Shown here in pieces: positions 8,303 to 17,521 of a stretch of 39,094 nucleotides of DNA (position 1 is the first letter of the stretch; each line of letters opens with the position of its first letter). Source of the DNA: Verrucomicrobiota bacterium (lineage in GTDB: Bacteria > Verrucomicrobiota > Verrucomicrobiia > Opitutales > Opitutaceae); contig JAUVVA010000023.1 in NCBI GenBank assembly GCA_030604905.1, positions 1 through 39,094 of the forward strand, written 5' to 3'. Made by a program: the position numbers and the translations under genes. A model generated the notes under the pieces. It was not told where the DNA came from, did no database searches, and was given only the letters and a program-made list of their open reading frames with translations.

Positions 8303-9726
8303 GTCTGGGCAAGCATTTCGATTGGGTGGCCGCGAACGACGGGCGGGCCCGCCGTCGGCAACGCGGTTTCCATCAGCAGCTCTTGCAGGCGCATCGGGCC
8401 GCGATCGGGCCGGGCGAAAGCGTCCTCGAGGTGGGCTGCGGTGCAGGCGCTTTGCTCGCCGGGCTGGAGCCCCGGCGCGGGCTGGGTTTGGATTTGAGTG
8501 AGGAGATGATCGGGCGGGCGCGGAGGGAGCAAGGGGAACGGCCCGGACTGGAGTTTCGCGTGGGCTCGGCGGAAAGTTACGTGGCCGATGAGACGTTCGA
8601 CCATATCGTCCTCAATCATCTCATCGGCTACCTCGACGACATCCAGTCGGTGCTCGTGCGTCTGCAGGAGGCCGCTCATCCGCGCACCAGACTGCATCTC
8701 ACGGCGGTGAACACGTTGTGGAATCCGCTCCTGCGGCTGGGGGTTCGGCTGGGCTGGGTGATGCGGCAACCGCCAAGCAACTGGCTCTCGGAGACGGATC
8801 TGGTGAACCTTCTGGATCTCGCCGGCTGGGAGGTGGTGAAGAATGAGACCATCCAGCTCTGGCCTTTCCGCACGCCCGTGCTCGACGGCTTTTTCAATCG
8901 GTTTCTGGTGCGGCTCCCTCTGTTCCGGCATTTCGGGGCCACGCTCTGGCTGAGCGCCCGGCCGCGGCGGGGGGTGACGGTTGCGGGGCGCGAGCCGAGC
9001 TGTTCGGTGGTGGTGCCGGTGCGCAACGAATCGGGCAACATCCGTGCCGCGCTCGAACGTATCCCGACCTTGGGCTCCAGCACGGAGATCATCTTCGTCG
9101 AGGGCCACAGCCGGGATGACACTTGGGAGGTGGTCCAGCGCGAGCTCGCGACCTACACCGGCCCGCACCGCCTGCAAGCGATTCGCCAGCCGGGGAAGGG
9201 GAAGTGGGACGCGGTCCGCGCGGGCTTCGCGGTCGCGAGCGGCGATGTTTTGGTGATTCAAGACGGGGATTTGACCGCGCCGCCGGAAGACCTCCCGAAG
9301 TTTTTCGCTGTCCTTTGCCAGGGGGGCGCCGAGTTTATCAACGGCAGCCGCTTGGTTTACCCGATGGAACGGCGGGCGATGCGGTTCCTGAATCTTCTCG
9401 GCAACAAGTTCTTCGCCCTCGCGCTCAGCTATGTGCTCGGCCAGCCGGTCAAGGACAGCCTCTGCGGGACGAAAATGCTTCTGCGGGCCGATTACGAACG
9501 GCTTTTGCGCCGGATCGAGGAGCTGGGGGATTTTGATCCTTTCGGGGATTTCAACCTGCTCTTCGGCGCATCGTTGTTGAACCTCAAGATTCGTGATCTA
9601 CCCGTGCGGTATCGGGATCGCAAATACGGTGAGACCAACATCTCGCGCTTCAGTCACGGCTGGCTGCTGCTGCGCATGACCTGGTTTGGGCTATGGGCGC
9701 TGAAGTTTCCCCGTTGCCGCCGTTGA
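8299..9726 (+). CDS. Fusion of SAM methyltransferase and GT2 glycosyltransferase
   Basis: A 475-residue bifunctional protein. Residues 1-225 form a class I methyltransferase: SVLEVGCGAG at 41-50, GLDLSEEMI at 63-71, and FDHIVLNHLIGYLDD at 100-114 in the motif IV region. Residues from about 235 to 475 form a GT-A fold GT2 enzyme of the dolichol-phosphate-mannose-synthase type: SVVVPVRNESGNI, EIIFVEGHSRDDT, GKGKWDAVRAGFAVASGD, the DxD pair Asp322/Asp324 in QDGDLTAPPEDL, INGSRLVYP, LCGTKMLLR and RYRDRKYGETNISRF. The GT2 part likely charges a lipid phosphate with a sugar on the cytosolic face. The ATG at 8299 overlaps the preceding stop; the frame stays open upstream but only as a shadow of the preceding gene. 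No membrane helix follows the GT2 domain. Confidence 0.87.
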   Translation: MSLGKHFDWVAANDGRARRRQRGFHQQLLQAHRAAIGPGESVLEVGCGAGALLAGLEPRRGLGLDLSEEMIGRARREQGERPGLEFRVGSAESYVADETFDHIVLNHLIGYLDDIQSVLVRLQEAAHPRTRLHLTAVNTLWNPLLRLGVRLGWVMRQPPSNWLSETDLVNLLDLAGWEVVKNETIQLWPFRTPVLDGFFNRFLVRLPLFRHFGATLWLSARPRRGVTVAGREPSCSVVVPVRNESGNIRAALERIPTLGSSTEIIFVEGHSRDDTWEVVQRELATYTGPHRLQAIRQPGKGKWDAVRAGFAVASGDVLVIQDGDLTAPPEDLPKFFAVLCQGGAEFINGSRLVYPMERRAMRFLNLLGNKFFALALSYVLGQPVKDSLCGTKMLLRADYERLLRRIEELGDFDPFGDFNLLFGASLLNLKIRDLPVRYRDRKYGETNISRFSHGWLLLRMTWFGLWALKFPRCRR

Positions 9727-11426
9727 GGACTGGTGTCGCCACGGGCCGCGGCGGGCCGCCCATCGCGGCTTGTTCGCTGGTATGCGCGGTGGTCGCGGCC
9801 GCCGTGTTCTCGCCCGCGATTGGCTTTGATTTCGTTCGCTGGGACGACGACATCAGCGTCACTCAGAATCGCTTGGTGACCGAGACTTGGTCACGCGAAA
9901 CGTGGAGCGGTATTTGGTCGGGTGAGCATGCGATGCGGTTTCAGCCGCTCCGCTGGATGCTGTTTCGTGCCGTCCATGCCGTCGCGGGTCTGGAGCCGGC
10001 GGCCTGGCACGCCTTAGGCGTGGTTCTGCATGCTTTGGCGGCGGCTTTGGCCCCGATCGTGTTCGCCGCTTGGTATCGTCGGTTTGCGCCGGAGGCACCG
10101 GAGCGTCTGGTGAACGGGGTGGCTCTTGCCTGTGGCCTGTTGTGGGCGGTGCATCCCTTGCGGGTCGAGCCGGTGGCATGGGTGACGGCGTCGAGCTATC
10201 CGCTCGCGACTGTGTTCATGCTGATAAGCGCGTGGGCCCACGCGCGCGCATGGTCGGGAGATGGGGGGCGACCCTCCCGAAGGTGGATTACGCTGTGTTG
10301 GCTGTCGGCCAGCGCCGCGGTGCTGAGTTATCCGACGGCCTTGGGGTTTCCCTTTTTTTTGTTGGCGATGGAGGCGGGGCCGCTCGCGCGAGCGCCGCGC
10401 GCCTGGTGGAAGCCGGACCGGGTCGAGGTATGGCGATGGTGGGGGCGACAGGTTTTGTTCGCCGTGCCGTCGCTCGTTGCCTTGGGCGTCACGCTATTCG
10501 CGCGTTTCGCGACTCCCGGGATCTTTGGAGAGGCGCCGGGGCTGGCCCAGTCTGGCGTCTTGGAGAGAGTCTTCGCCGCTCTGGCCTCCGCGGCCTGGTT
10601 CCCGTTTCGGATTGTTCTGCCGCTTGAGTTGAACGCCAACCTGTCGCCGATGCGGAACGTGGAGGGATGGGAGCCGCTGGTTTGGTTTTTGGCGATAGCG
10701 TCGATGGTGTTCGGGGTTTGGGCGTGGTGCCGGTGGAGGGCGGCGCCGGGCGTGCTCTGGACGATCGTGGCCTATTTGGCCCTGGCGGCACCATGTCTGG
10801 GGCTCACCGAGCGCCCTGTATGGCCGGTGGATCGCTACAGCTATCTCTTGGACCTGTTTTCGATCGGGGTCGCGGGCGCCGTCGTTTTGCGGGCTTGGCC
10901 CTGCCTGAATCGTCCGCTTCGACAAGCGGTCGGGGTCGCGGCGGCGCTTGCGGTCGGCGGCTCCGCGTTGATGGCGGGACGGATCCTGCCCCACTGGCGG
11001 GACACGGACGCGCTCTTCCAGCGTTTTGAGCGGATGAGCAACTTTTCACGTTCGCCGGTGCAGAAGGCGCACGTCTACCGACTGTGGGCGTATCACCACG
11101 GGGCCGGGGGCGACGAGGCTTCCGCGCAGCGACTGCTCTCGCAGGCGCTCGCCGTCTACCGTGACGCGATGAGCGAAAGCGTGGCGCGGGGAGATTACCT
11201 GACGGCGATCAGGCTAGCCTACACGCGGGAGAGCGTGTTTGGACCGGACGCGATTTTGACCAGGGAACGTGGCGTGTGGTGGTGGCGCCTTGGCCGAGGA
11301 GCAGAGGCGCGGCGGGATCTGCTCGCGGCGCTTCGCGAGATGCCGAACGATGAGCGCGCCTTGGCCATGCTGGATGAAATCACGGCCGCGGGGCGCCGTC
11401 CGGACAGCGCGATGCATCGCGAGTGA
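9693..11426 (+). CDS. TMTC-like GT-C membrane protein with TPR-like tail
   Basis: A 577-residue multi-pass membrane protein. FDFVRWDDDISV (Asp51-53), FQPLRWMLFRAVHAV, a long hydrophobic segment with LHALAAAL, and AVHPLRVEPVAWVTASSYPLA match the pattern of TMTC-type proteins, which in eukaryotes are O-mannosyltransferases using dolichol-phosphate mannose and in bacteria are widespread but mostly uncharacterised. The last 130 residues are soluble and helical (QKAHVYRLWAYHHGAGG, QRLLSQALAVYRDAM, ARRDLLAALREMPNDERALAML), consistent with degenerate TPR repeats. The start overlaps the fusion gene by 34 bp. It closes the plus-strand operon and converges on the opposite operon with only 18 bp between the stops and no visible terminator. 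Confidence 0.78.
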   Translation: MGAEVSPLPPLRTGVATGRGGPPIAACSLVCAVVAAAVFSPAIGFDFVRWDDDISVTQNRLVTETWSRETWSGIWSGEHAMRFQPLRWMLFRAVHAVAGLEPAAWHALGVVLHALAAALAPIVFAAWYRRFAPEAPERLVNGVALACGLLWAVHPLRVEPVAWVTASSYPLATVFMLISAWAHARAWSGDGGRPSRRWITLCWLSASAAVLSYPTALGFPFFLLAMEAGPLARAPRAWWKPDRVEVWRWWGRQVLFAVPSLVALGVTLFARFATPGIFGEAPGLAQSGVLERVFAALASAAWFPFRIVLPLELNANLSPMRNVEGWEPLVWFLAIASMVFGVWAWCRWRAAPGVLWTIVAYLALAAPCLGLTERPVWPVDRYSYLLDLFSIGVAGAVVLRAWPCLNRPLRQAVGVAAALAVGGSALMAGRILPHWRDTDALFQRFERMSNFSRSPVQKAHVYRLWAYHHGAGGDEASAQRLLSQALAVYRDAMSESVARGDYLTAIRLAYTRESVFGPDAILTRERGVWWWRLGRGAEARRDLLAALREMPNDERALAMLDEITAAGRRPDSAMHRE

Positions 11427-11444
11427 ACGCCACTCCGCCTCGCG

Positions 11445-13481
11445 TCAGGAGCGGCGGTCGGACGCCTGCTGGGCGGCGTCGAGTAGGGCGCTGAAAGGCC
11501 TTTCCAGGGCGGCCTCCAGTTCTTCGGCATCAAGGCGGTAAATCAGGATCGAGTAGCCTACGTGAGCGTCGTGTCCGCGCAGGCGCAGGTAGTGGCAGAG
11601 ACGCGCGAAGCGCAGGGTCTCGAAGCGGCGCCATCTCCTGTCCCAGTCTTGCAGTGGCAAGATGGCGAGCAGTTCCGGGTCCTGTGGGTTCTCTTTGAGG
11701 CGGCGGAAGGAGGGATTGAGCGCTCGCCCCGCTTGGTATTCCGCCTCATTCTCCGTGGTCCAAGGGCCGCGCACCGGTTGGTAGACGTGCTGCAGCATCG
11801 TCGCGCTGATCGCGTAGATGCCCGGCTCCGGCCATGTCCAGGGCCGTGTGGTTCGAAAATCGAGAATCGTCGGGAGGCGGACCGCATCTATGGCAAAATG
11901 ATCCGGATCATCGCTGCCGAAATACGAGAGGTGCACCTGCTCGTTCTCGCGGCGATGGAGCAGAATCCAGTCGCGCAAGCCTGGTAGATCCTGCCCCCAA
12001 TCCAGAGAGCTGTCGACGAGGCGGCGGTGGCCTTGTTCCGGACCGCCCGCGAGCGGGCTGAAATAGGCCAGATAGTGCGGGTGAATCCGAGCGGCCTCGA
12101 CCACGTGTAACAAGAGCAGCAGGGCGGCGGGCGCTATCATCCAGCGGCGGCGTCTTGCGGGGACGAGTGCGGGTGCGAGTGCTGCGACGAGTCCCGCGAG
12201 AACGTAAAGAGCGGGATACGTGGGTAGGATGTGGCGGTGCCCGATGTTGAGATTGCTCGTGATTGAGATCGCCCAATAGACGCCGAAGGGCAGGAGAAGG
12301 GGCCAGAGCCAGTGCGCGCCGGGAAGGAGTGGTCCCCCGGTCATGCGGCGCCGAAGCAGGGCAGCCACGAGGAGCGCGCCCCCAAGCAGGCTCGCGGCAA
12401 GCAGCGCGGGCGGCGTCTTGTAGAGCAACGTTTTCGGGAAGAAAGAGATCCAGCCGTGTATCGAGTAAGCCCCGTCGAGGAAGGCTCCGCGGGCTTCACT
12501 GTGCTTGAGCACGTAGGCGAGTCCGTAGAGGTAGCCTTCCGGGAGGAGATGGTGGGTGCGGCAGAGCGCGATGACCCAGCCCGGGAATCCGAGGCCTGCG
12601 CCGACATAGTCCCACGGGGCGCTGAAATCGCCCGGCGGCAGTTCGGGGTTGAGCGCGGCGTAGCGGAAACCGAAGAAGGCCCAGATACCGAAGCAGGCGA
12701 CCAGCGCGTGCACGGCGGCCGACCCGAGCATGCTCCCGAGTTGGCGCAAGAGCGGAGGCGGTGGGTGCTCGCATGTGGAGCGGCTCCGCCAGAGATGGAC
12801 GGCGGCAAGCGCGGCCAGCGTTGGGGGAAGGAGGACGGCGCTGAATTTGGCGACGCAGGCGAGCGCGAAGCAGGCTGCGCTCAGGGCGAGCGAGGCGGTG
12901 CTCCGGGTGCGGAGATGCCACCACCAGGCCGCGGGGCTGGCGAGCCACAACAGGGTCATCGCCATGTCGGACGTGGCGAGCGGGCCGTGTGCGAGCATGG
13001 TCGTGCAGGCGGCGGCGAAGGCCGATGCCGAGAGCCCCGCCGCGGGGCCAGCGAGGCGCCAGGCCCACCAGCCCACCAGCAGCACGACGCCGGCGGCGAA
13101 GAGCGTGTTCATCGCGCGGGCAAGGAAGAGCAGCCGGTCGCCGTCGTTGCCGGATTGGCGAAGAAAAAGATGCGCGAATTGCCAGACGTCTGCCTCGCGC
13201 CAAGCGATGTGGTCCAGCGGCGGTGGAATGCTCTCGCTGAAAACCGCCGGCAGGGCATGGAGCCGCTGCGGGAGGATGCCATTCTCCGGCTGCATTCGGT
13301 AGTCGTGCAGGGTATTGAACACATACCCGCCCATGATGTGCGCCGGCTCGTCGACGGTGGCCGACTTCTCGCGCATCGCGGCCAAGCCGCCTAGAACATG
13401 TGCCAAGACCAGCAGTGCCAGACAGCCCACGGTGGCCAAAGCACGCTTACTCGGTGCGAAAATGCCGGAATAGCCCCTCAC
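11445..13481 (-). CDS. GT39-like GT-C membrane glycosyltransferase, minus-strand copy 2
   Basis: A 678-residue polytopic protein with the start GTG overlapping the previous stop by 4 bp (GTGA). The acidic pair Asp44-Glu45 in TVDEPAHIMGG lies after the first membrane helix, followed by DYRMQPENGILPQRLHALP. LATSDMAMTL, NIGHRHILPTYPALYVL and DSSLDWGQDL appear later. These motifs are shared with the paralogue upstream and with a family of phospholipid-carrier-dependent glycosyltransferases. The long hydrophilic C-terminal part (from about 500) should be periplasmic. It is last in a four-gene minus-strand operon whose first two genes encode polyprenyl-phosphate-sugar synthases, the likely donor source. 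Confidence 0.8.
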   Translation of the reverse strand: MRGYSGIFAPSKRALATVGCLALLVLAHVLGGLAAMREKSATVDEPAHIMGGYVFNTLHDYRMQPENGILPQRLHALPAVFSESIPPPLDHIAWREADVWQFAHLFLRQSGNDGDRLLFLARAMNTLFAAGVVLLVGWWAWRLAGPAAGLSASAFAAACTTMLAHGPLATSDMAMTLLWLASPAAWWWHLRTRSTASLALSAACFALACVAKFSAVLLPPTLAALAAVHLWRSRSTCEHPPPPLLRQLGSMLGSAAVHALVACFGIWAFFGFRYAALNPELPPGDFSAPWDYVGAGLGFPGWVIALCRTHHLLPEGYLYGLAYVLKHSEARGAFLDGAYSIHGWISFFPKTLLYKTPPALLAASLLGGALLVAALLRRRMTGGPLLPGAHWLWPLLLPFGVYWAISITSNLNIGHRHILPTYPALYVLAGLVAALAPALVPARRRRWMIAPAALLLLLHVVEAARIHPHYLAYFSPLAGGPEQGHRRLVDSSLDWGQDLPGLRDWILLHRRENEQVHLSYFGSDDPDHFAIDAVRLPTILDFRTTRPWTWPEPGIYAISATMLQHVYQPVRGPWTTENEAEYQAGRALNPSFRRLKENPQDPELLAILPLQDWDRRWRRFETLRFARLCHYLRLRGHDAHVGYSILIYRLDAEELEAALERPFSALLDAAQQASDRRS

Positions 13482-15586
13482 GGTGTGTTGGAGCTTGCTT
13501 CCGGCGGCGGCAGGTCGAAGGCGGGCCGTAGGAGTATTTCCTGCAAGTCCGCGTCGGTGAGGGCGAAGACCAAAAACTGGTTGGCAACTATGGCGTCGGG
13601 CGCGCGTGATCTGAGTCCGTGGATCAGCTTGCCGAGTCGTAGGTGGTCGTAGTTCGCGAGACGCTTCGCCCCCGTTTCCTGGAGCAGATCATACCGGGTG
13701 AGACCGTCCCAGAGTGGAGGGGGAGTTTTTCGCCAGAACTCGAATTGTTTCCAGTAGGCGACTTCGAACTCGGGGGTCCAAGGGCCCCGGACATGCGTGT
13801 AGGTCCTTTGCCACATCGTCGCGCTGATGACATACAATCCGGCCTCGAGGGGGTGGATGTAGAAGCCGGGTTGGCCTATGCGGAAATAATGGTCGCCGAA
13901 GCGGCGCGCCTCGATACCCAGCCTCTCCGGTCGATCGGAGCCGAAGTAGGAAAGGAACACCGGCTTCTCATTTGCATGGGCATCGAGCCATTGTTTGAGC
14001 GCAGGCAGGCCCTGTCCCCAGTCGAGCGAGCTGTCCACGAGGAATCGATGCCCGGCGGCGGGGCCACCCGCGATCGAGTTGAAGTAAGTGAGGTAGTGGG
14101 GGCGGATGGAGAGGGCGGTCCAAGCTTGCGCGGCCAACAGCACCGCGGCCGCGGCGAGGGCGGATCGGCGGCCGATGCGGGAGGCAATTTGGCGGTGGCA
14201 AAGGGCGCTGAGGACAAAACCAAGGGCGTAGACCGGCAATAGGTGGCGGTGGCCGATGTTGAGGCTGGAGAAGATGGAGAAGCCTCCGAGCACGATGATG
14301 GCCACGACAAGCGGGGCGGACCGATACAAGAGCCTTCGCTCGCTCCGTTTCCGGCTTAGCAACATGGCGATCCAGATCGCCGCGCCCAAGCCGCCTAGAA
14401 TCAGTTCCGGGGGGCTGCTCTTCAGCAGCGCGGCAATCGGGAAGAAGGACCGCCAGCCGGTGAAGCGCCATTCTCCGGCGAGGAAGGCGGGGCGCATCCG
14501 GGCGTGGAGGTCGACGTAGGCCAAGCCGTAGAGCCACGCTTCGGGCAGCAGACGATGATCGCGGGAGAAAGCGATCACCCGATGGATCGTGCGTGGGCGG
14601 ATGACGACCGAGACCACGTTGGTCTCGTCTGCCAGTTCAAAGAGCCCTTCATAAGCCTCGGCCGGCAAAATCTTGTCCCAAGAGCGATCGAAACCTGCTT
14701 CGACCGGGGCCCTTGGACCGGCGGCGGAGTATCTGAAGCCGTATCCAGCCCAGATGGTGAGCACCGCAAGCAGGGCTGCGACCACGCCCGCGGTCCCGAG
14801 CGCCAACACGCGGGAGCCGTTGGCAAGGCGACGCGGCTTCGCGCCAAACCAGCCTGAGGCGACGATGGAGCGGCGGGTGACCAGGACGAGCAGAAGCAGA
14901 GCCGCGGCTATCGGTGCCAGGAGCACACCCGAAAATTTAGCGAGGGCTAGCAACCCGGCGGAGATGCCGGCAAGCGCCACCCGGGTCGGAGTGACGCGAT
15001 GGAGCAGGCGCCACCAGAAAAGAATGGCCGCAACGAAGCCGACCGCCGCTGCAGTGTCCGATGTGGCGAGGCCGGCATGGGCGAGTAGAGTGGGGCTTAG
15101 GCCGGCCAGACCTGCCGCCAAAAGCCCTCCCGTCTCACCTCCGAGACTGCGTCCCCAGAGCCCGATCAGGAAGACACCCAAGGCGCCCAAGGAGGCGATC
15201 ATCCAGCGGCCGCGTTTCAGGATGTCGGGCAGGTGATTCCCGCTTTCATAAAAATACACCGCGCCCAAGCCCCACACGTCGCCTGTGGCCCACTTCTTCG
15301 AGTTTGAGGAGTCGCTTTGGAGATCGGGGAAGCGAACATCGTTCGCCAAGACATTGGGTAGTGCGGCGAGCCGCTGGGGGAGCAGGCCGTTTTCGGGCTG
15401 AAGCCGAAAATCCTGCTCGGTCCAGTAGGTGTGGCCGGCGGTGAGATGCGCGATTTCGTCCGACGTGACGCCGATCTCGTCGGAGACGGAGGCGGCGAGC
15501 CAGGCGTGGAGTGCGGCGAGAAGGGTGAGGAGGAGGGGGAAAACGAGTCGTCGGGCCTGCCGGCGAGTGGCGAGAGCGGGATCCAT
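13478..15586 (-). CDS. GT39-like GT-C membrane glycosyltransferase, minus-strand copy 1
   Basis: A 702-residue integral membrane enzyme, a close paralogue of the gene that follows it. Shared landmarks are TSDEIAHLTAG with Asp43-Glu44, DFRLQPENGLLPQRLAALPNV, LATSDTAAAV, LALAKFSGVLLAP, LNIGHRHLLPVYALGF and DSSLDWGQGLPALKQWL. The acidic pair in the first extracytoplasmic loop is the known catalytic region of GT-C PMT/ArnT enzymes. The ATG at 15586 lies 7 bp after the GtrB-like gene, so the two are co-transcribed. Expected reaction: transfer of a sugar from a lipid phosphate to a periplasmic acceptor such as glycolipid or protein. The acceptor is not deducible. Confidence 0.82.
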   Translation of the reverse strand: MDPALATRRQARRLVFPLLLTLLAALHAWLAASVSDEIGVTSDEIAHLTAGHTYWTEQDFRLQPENGLLPQRLAALPNVLANDVRFPDLQSDSSNSKKWATGDVWGLGAVYFYESGNHLPDILKRGRWMIASLGALGVFLIGLWGRSLGGETGGLLAAGLAGLSPTLLAHAGLATSDTAAAVGFVAAILFWWRLLHRVTPTRVALAGISAGLLALAKFSGVLLAPIAAALLLLVLVTRRSIVASGWFGAKPRRLANGSRVLALGTAGVVAALLAVLTIWAGYGFRYSAAGPRAPVEAGFDRSWDKILPAEAYEGLFELADETNVVSVVIRPRTIHRVIAFSRDHRLLPEAWLYGLAYVDLHARMRPAFLAGEWRFTGWRSFFPIAALLKSSPPELILGGLGAAIWIAMLLSRKRSERRLLYRSAPLVVAIIVLGGFSIFSSLNIGHRHLLPVYALGFVLSALCHRQIASRIGRRSALAAAAVLLAAQAWTALSIRPHYLTYFNSIAGGPAAGHRFLVDSSLDWGQGLPALKQWLDAHANEKPVFLSYFGSDRPERLGIEARRFGDHYFRIGQPGFYIHPLEAGLYVISATMWQRTYTHVRGPWTPEFEVAYWKQFEFWRKTPPPLWDGLTRYDLLQETGAKRLANYDHLRLGKLIHGLRSRAPDAIVANQFLVFALTDADLQEILLRPAFDLPPPEASSNTP

Positions 15587-15593
15587 CGGAAAA

Positions 15594-16559
15594 TCAGGAG
15601 CGGCGGCGCACCACGTAAAGCGGCCGGTTTTTCACCTCATCGTAGACGCGGGCCAGGTATTCTCCAAGGATGCCGATGCCGATCAGCTGCACGCCTCCCA
15701 AGAAAAGCACCAACGTGACGAGGGTGGTGAAGCCGGTGAAGGCGACCTCAAGGCCGAGGATCCGTCGCGCGGCGAAAAACGCCGCGACCGCAAAGCCACC
15801 GCCGGCGAGGAAAACGCCGCAGTAGGTGAGCAGGCGAAGCGGCAGGTAGGAGAAGCTGAAAATCCCGTCCAGCGCATAGCGGATCAGACGACGGTAGGTC
15901 TGCCCGGGTTCGCCCGCGAAGCGCTCCTGCCGGTCATAGAGGACGTGTTCGACTCGAAAGCCGACCCAAGATCTCAGCGCCGGGAAGAAGCGATTACGTT
16001 CCGGCAGGTCGAGCAGCGCCTCGAGCGCATCACGGCTCATCAGCCCGAAAGTGCCGGTGTTGGGCTCGACCGGGTAATCGACGAGTCGGGCGAAGGTCCG
16101 GTGGAAAAGCTGGAAGCTCATGCGCCTGAGCCCCGTCTCGGCGCGGGAGCGGCGCACGGCGAGGACGACCTCTGCGCCCTCCGACCATCGCTCGGTCATC
16201 GCGGGGATGACCTCGGGCGGGTCTTGGAGGTCGGCATCCATGGTGACGACCGCGTCGGCGTCCGCGGCGTGCCGAAGGCCGGCGAGGAGGGCGGCTTGAA
16301 AGCCAAAGTTGCGGCTCAGGCGGACAAGCACGAAGCGGGAGTCGACGTCGCACTGTTTCGCGATCAGGGCGGCGCTGTTGTCCCGGCTGCCATCATCCAC
16401 GAGCACGGCGGACCACCCGATGGAGGGCTTGGAATCAAAGACGGCGGCGAGGCGGCGGAAGAGCTCTCCCAGTCCGGCCTCTTCGTTGAATACCGGCATG
16501 ACGACCGATATCCGGGGCTGCGGCGTGCGATGGGGGGCGGTTGCCGGTGGATTGGGCAT
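15594..16559 (-). CDS. GtrB/DPM1-like polyprenyl-phosphate glycosyltransferase
   Basis: A 321-residue GT2 enzyme followed by two membrane helices. The catalytic domain shows ISVVMPVFNEE, AVLVDDGSRDNS, RNFGFQAALLAGL, VTMDADLQDPPEVIPAM (DxD) and a region with FGLMSRDAL. The C-terminal 90 residues hold two hydrophobic helices (LTYCGVFLAGGGFAVAAFF and FTTLVTLVLFLGGVQLIGIG) ending ILGEYLARVYDEVKNRPLYVV, the signature of the GtrB/YfdH/CsbB group. Such enzymes make undecaprenyl-phosphate-glucose or similar donors for GT-C transferases, which are encoded immediately downstream here. The ATG at 16559 is preferred over a TTG at 16595 that would add a 12-residue tail of ordinary composition. Confidence 0.9.
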   Translation of the reverse strand: MPNPPATAPHRTPQPRISVVMPVFNEEAGLGELFRRLAAVFDSKPSIGWSAVLVDDGSRDNSAALIAKQCDVDSRFVLVRLSRNFGFQAALLAGLRHAADADAVVTMDADLQDPPEVIPAMTERWSEGAEVVLAVRRSRAETGLRRMSFQLFHRTFARLVDYPVEPNTGTFGLMSRDALEALLDLPERNRFFPALRSWVGFRVEHVLYDRQERFAGEPGQTYRRLIRYALDGIFSFSYLPLRLLTYCGVFLAGGGFAVAAFFAARRILGLEVAFTGFTTLVTLVLFLGGVQLIGIGILGEYLARVYDEVKNRPLYVVRRRS

Positions 16560-16635
16560 CGGCTGACGACCTGTCGATGTGTGTGGCCGCTGCAAGACCG
16601 TAAAAGGCGGGGGGCGAGGCGGGCTTCGGGCGCGA

Positions 16636-17337
16636 TCAGCGGATCAAGTTGTATTTGAGAATCGCATACAGGGCGCGGAAGCCGTCGCGCCAGCCGATCT
16701 TTTTGCCCTCCTTGTAGGTGCGGCCGTAGTAGCTGATGCCGACCTCGTAGATCGAGATGTCGTCGATCTTGGCGACCTTGGCGGTGATCTCGGGCTCGAA
16801 GCCGAAGCGGTTTTCCTCGATGGTGATTTGTTTCACGACGTCTTTTTTCATCACCTTGTAACAGGTCTCCATGTCGGTGAGGTTGAGGTTCGTGAACATG
16901 TTGGAGAGCAGGGTGAGGAACTTGTTGCCCATGTAGTGCCAGAAGTAGACCACGCGGTGCGGGCCGCCGCCGAGGAAGCGCGAGCCGAAGACGACGTCGG
17001 CCTTGCCGGAGAGGATGGGGGCGAGGAGCTGCGGGTATTCCTGCGGGTCGTATTCGAGGTCGGCGTCCTGGATGAGGACGATGTCCCCGGTGGCGGCGGC
17101 AAAGCCGGTGCGCAGCGCGGCGCCTTTGCCTTGGTTGACCTCGTGATGGAGGATCTGGTCCACGAGCGGCGCGATCTCGGCGCGGAGGACATCGCCCGTG
17201 CCGTCGTGCGAGCAGTCGTTGACGATGATGATCTCCCGTGCGATGCCGGCGGGCAGCGGGGCGGCGCGCACGGCGTCGACGATGGTGCGGATGGTGCGGA
17301 CCTCGTTGTAGCAGGGGATGACGATGGAGAGCTTCAT
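16636..17337 (-). CDS. DPM1-like GT2 glycosyltransferase
   Basis: A 233-residue soluble GT2 enzyme: [15 protein letters not shown] at the N-terminus, [38 protein letters not shown], the DxD site in [28 protein letters not shown], then [17 protein letters not shown] and [14 protein letters not shown]. This is the DPG-synthase type of dolichol/undecaprenyl-phosphate sugar synthase without C-terminal membrane helices. The ATG at 17337 is directly before the conserved strand; the frame stays open upstream to 17976, but that part is antisense to the flippase gene. It is first in the minus-strand operon, 76 bp before the GtrB-like gene, and divergent from the flippase across 184 bp that must hold both promoters. 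Confidence 0.9.
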   Translation of the reverse strand: MKLSIVIPCYNEVRTIRTIVDAVRAAPLPAGIAREIIIVNDCSHDGTGDVLRAEIAPLVDQILHHEVNQGKGAALRTGFAAATGDIVLIQDADLEYDPQEYPQLLAPILSGKADVVFGSRFLGGGPHRVVYFWHYMGNKFLTLLSNMFTNLNLTDMETCYKVMKKDVVKQITIEENRFGFEPEITAKVAKIDDISIYEVGISYYGRTYKEGKKIGWRDGFRALYAILKYNLIR

Positions 17338-17521
17338 GCCTAAGGGGCGGGCTATGGGTTGTGTTGTCCACGAACAAGAAGGCGGTCGCCTCTCAAGCCA
17401 AGGGAGTTGTGAGCGGGCAGCGGAGAGGAGGGATTGACCCGCTGGTGAGCGAGGGCAGCGTGGCCCCGACGATGAACATCGGGATGTCAGACGAGCGTGC
17501 GGTGATGAAGAGAGGCGGGGT
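17338..17521. promoter_or_regulatory. Divergent intergenic region between GT2 and flippase operons
   Basis: The 184 bp separate two operons that point away from each other, so both start here or close by. I could not identify a convincing -35/-10 pair on either strand. A GAGG just upstream of the flippase ATG (17511-17514) is a possible ribosome binding site. Confidence 0.4.

Noticed and set aside
12312-13394. Plus-strand open frame of 360 codons inside the GT-C gene
   Set aside because: It is a shadow of the minus-strand GT-C gene and low in complexity.
15429-16658. Plus-strand open frame of 409 codons
   Set aside because: It is antisense to the GtrB-like gene, whose motifs are unmistakable.
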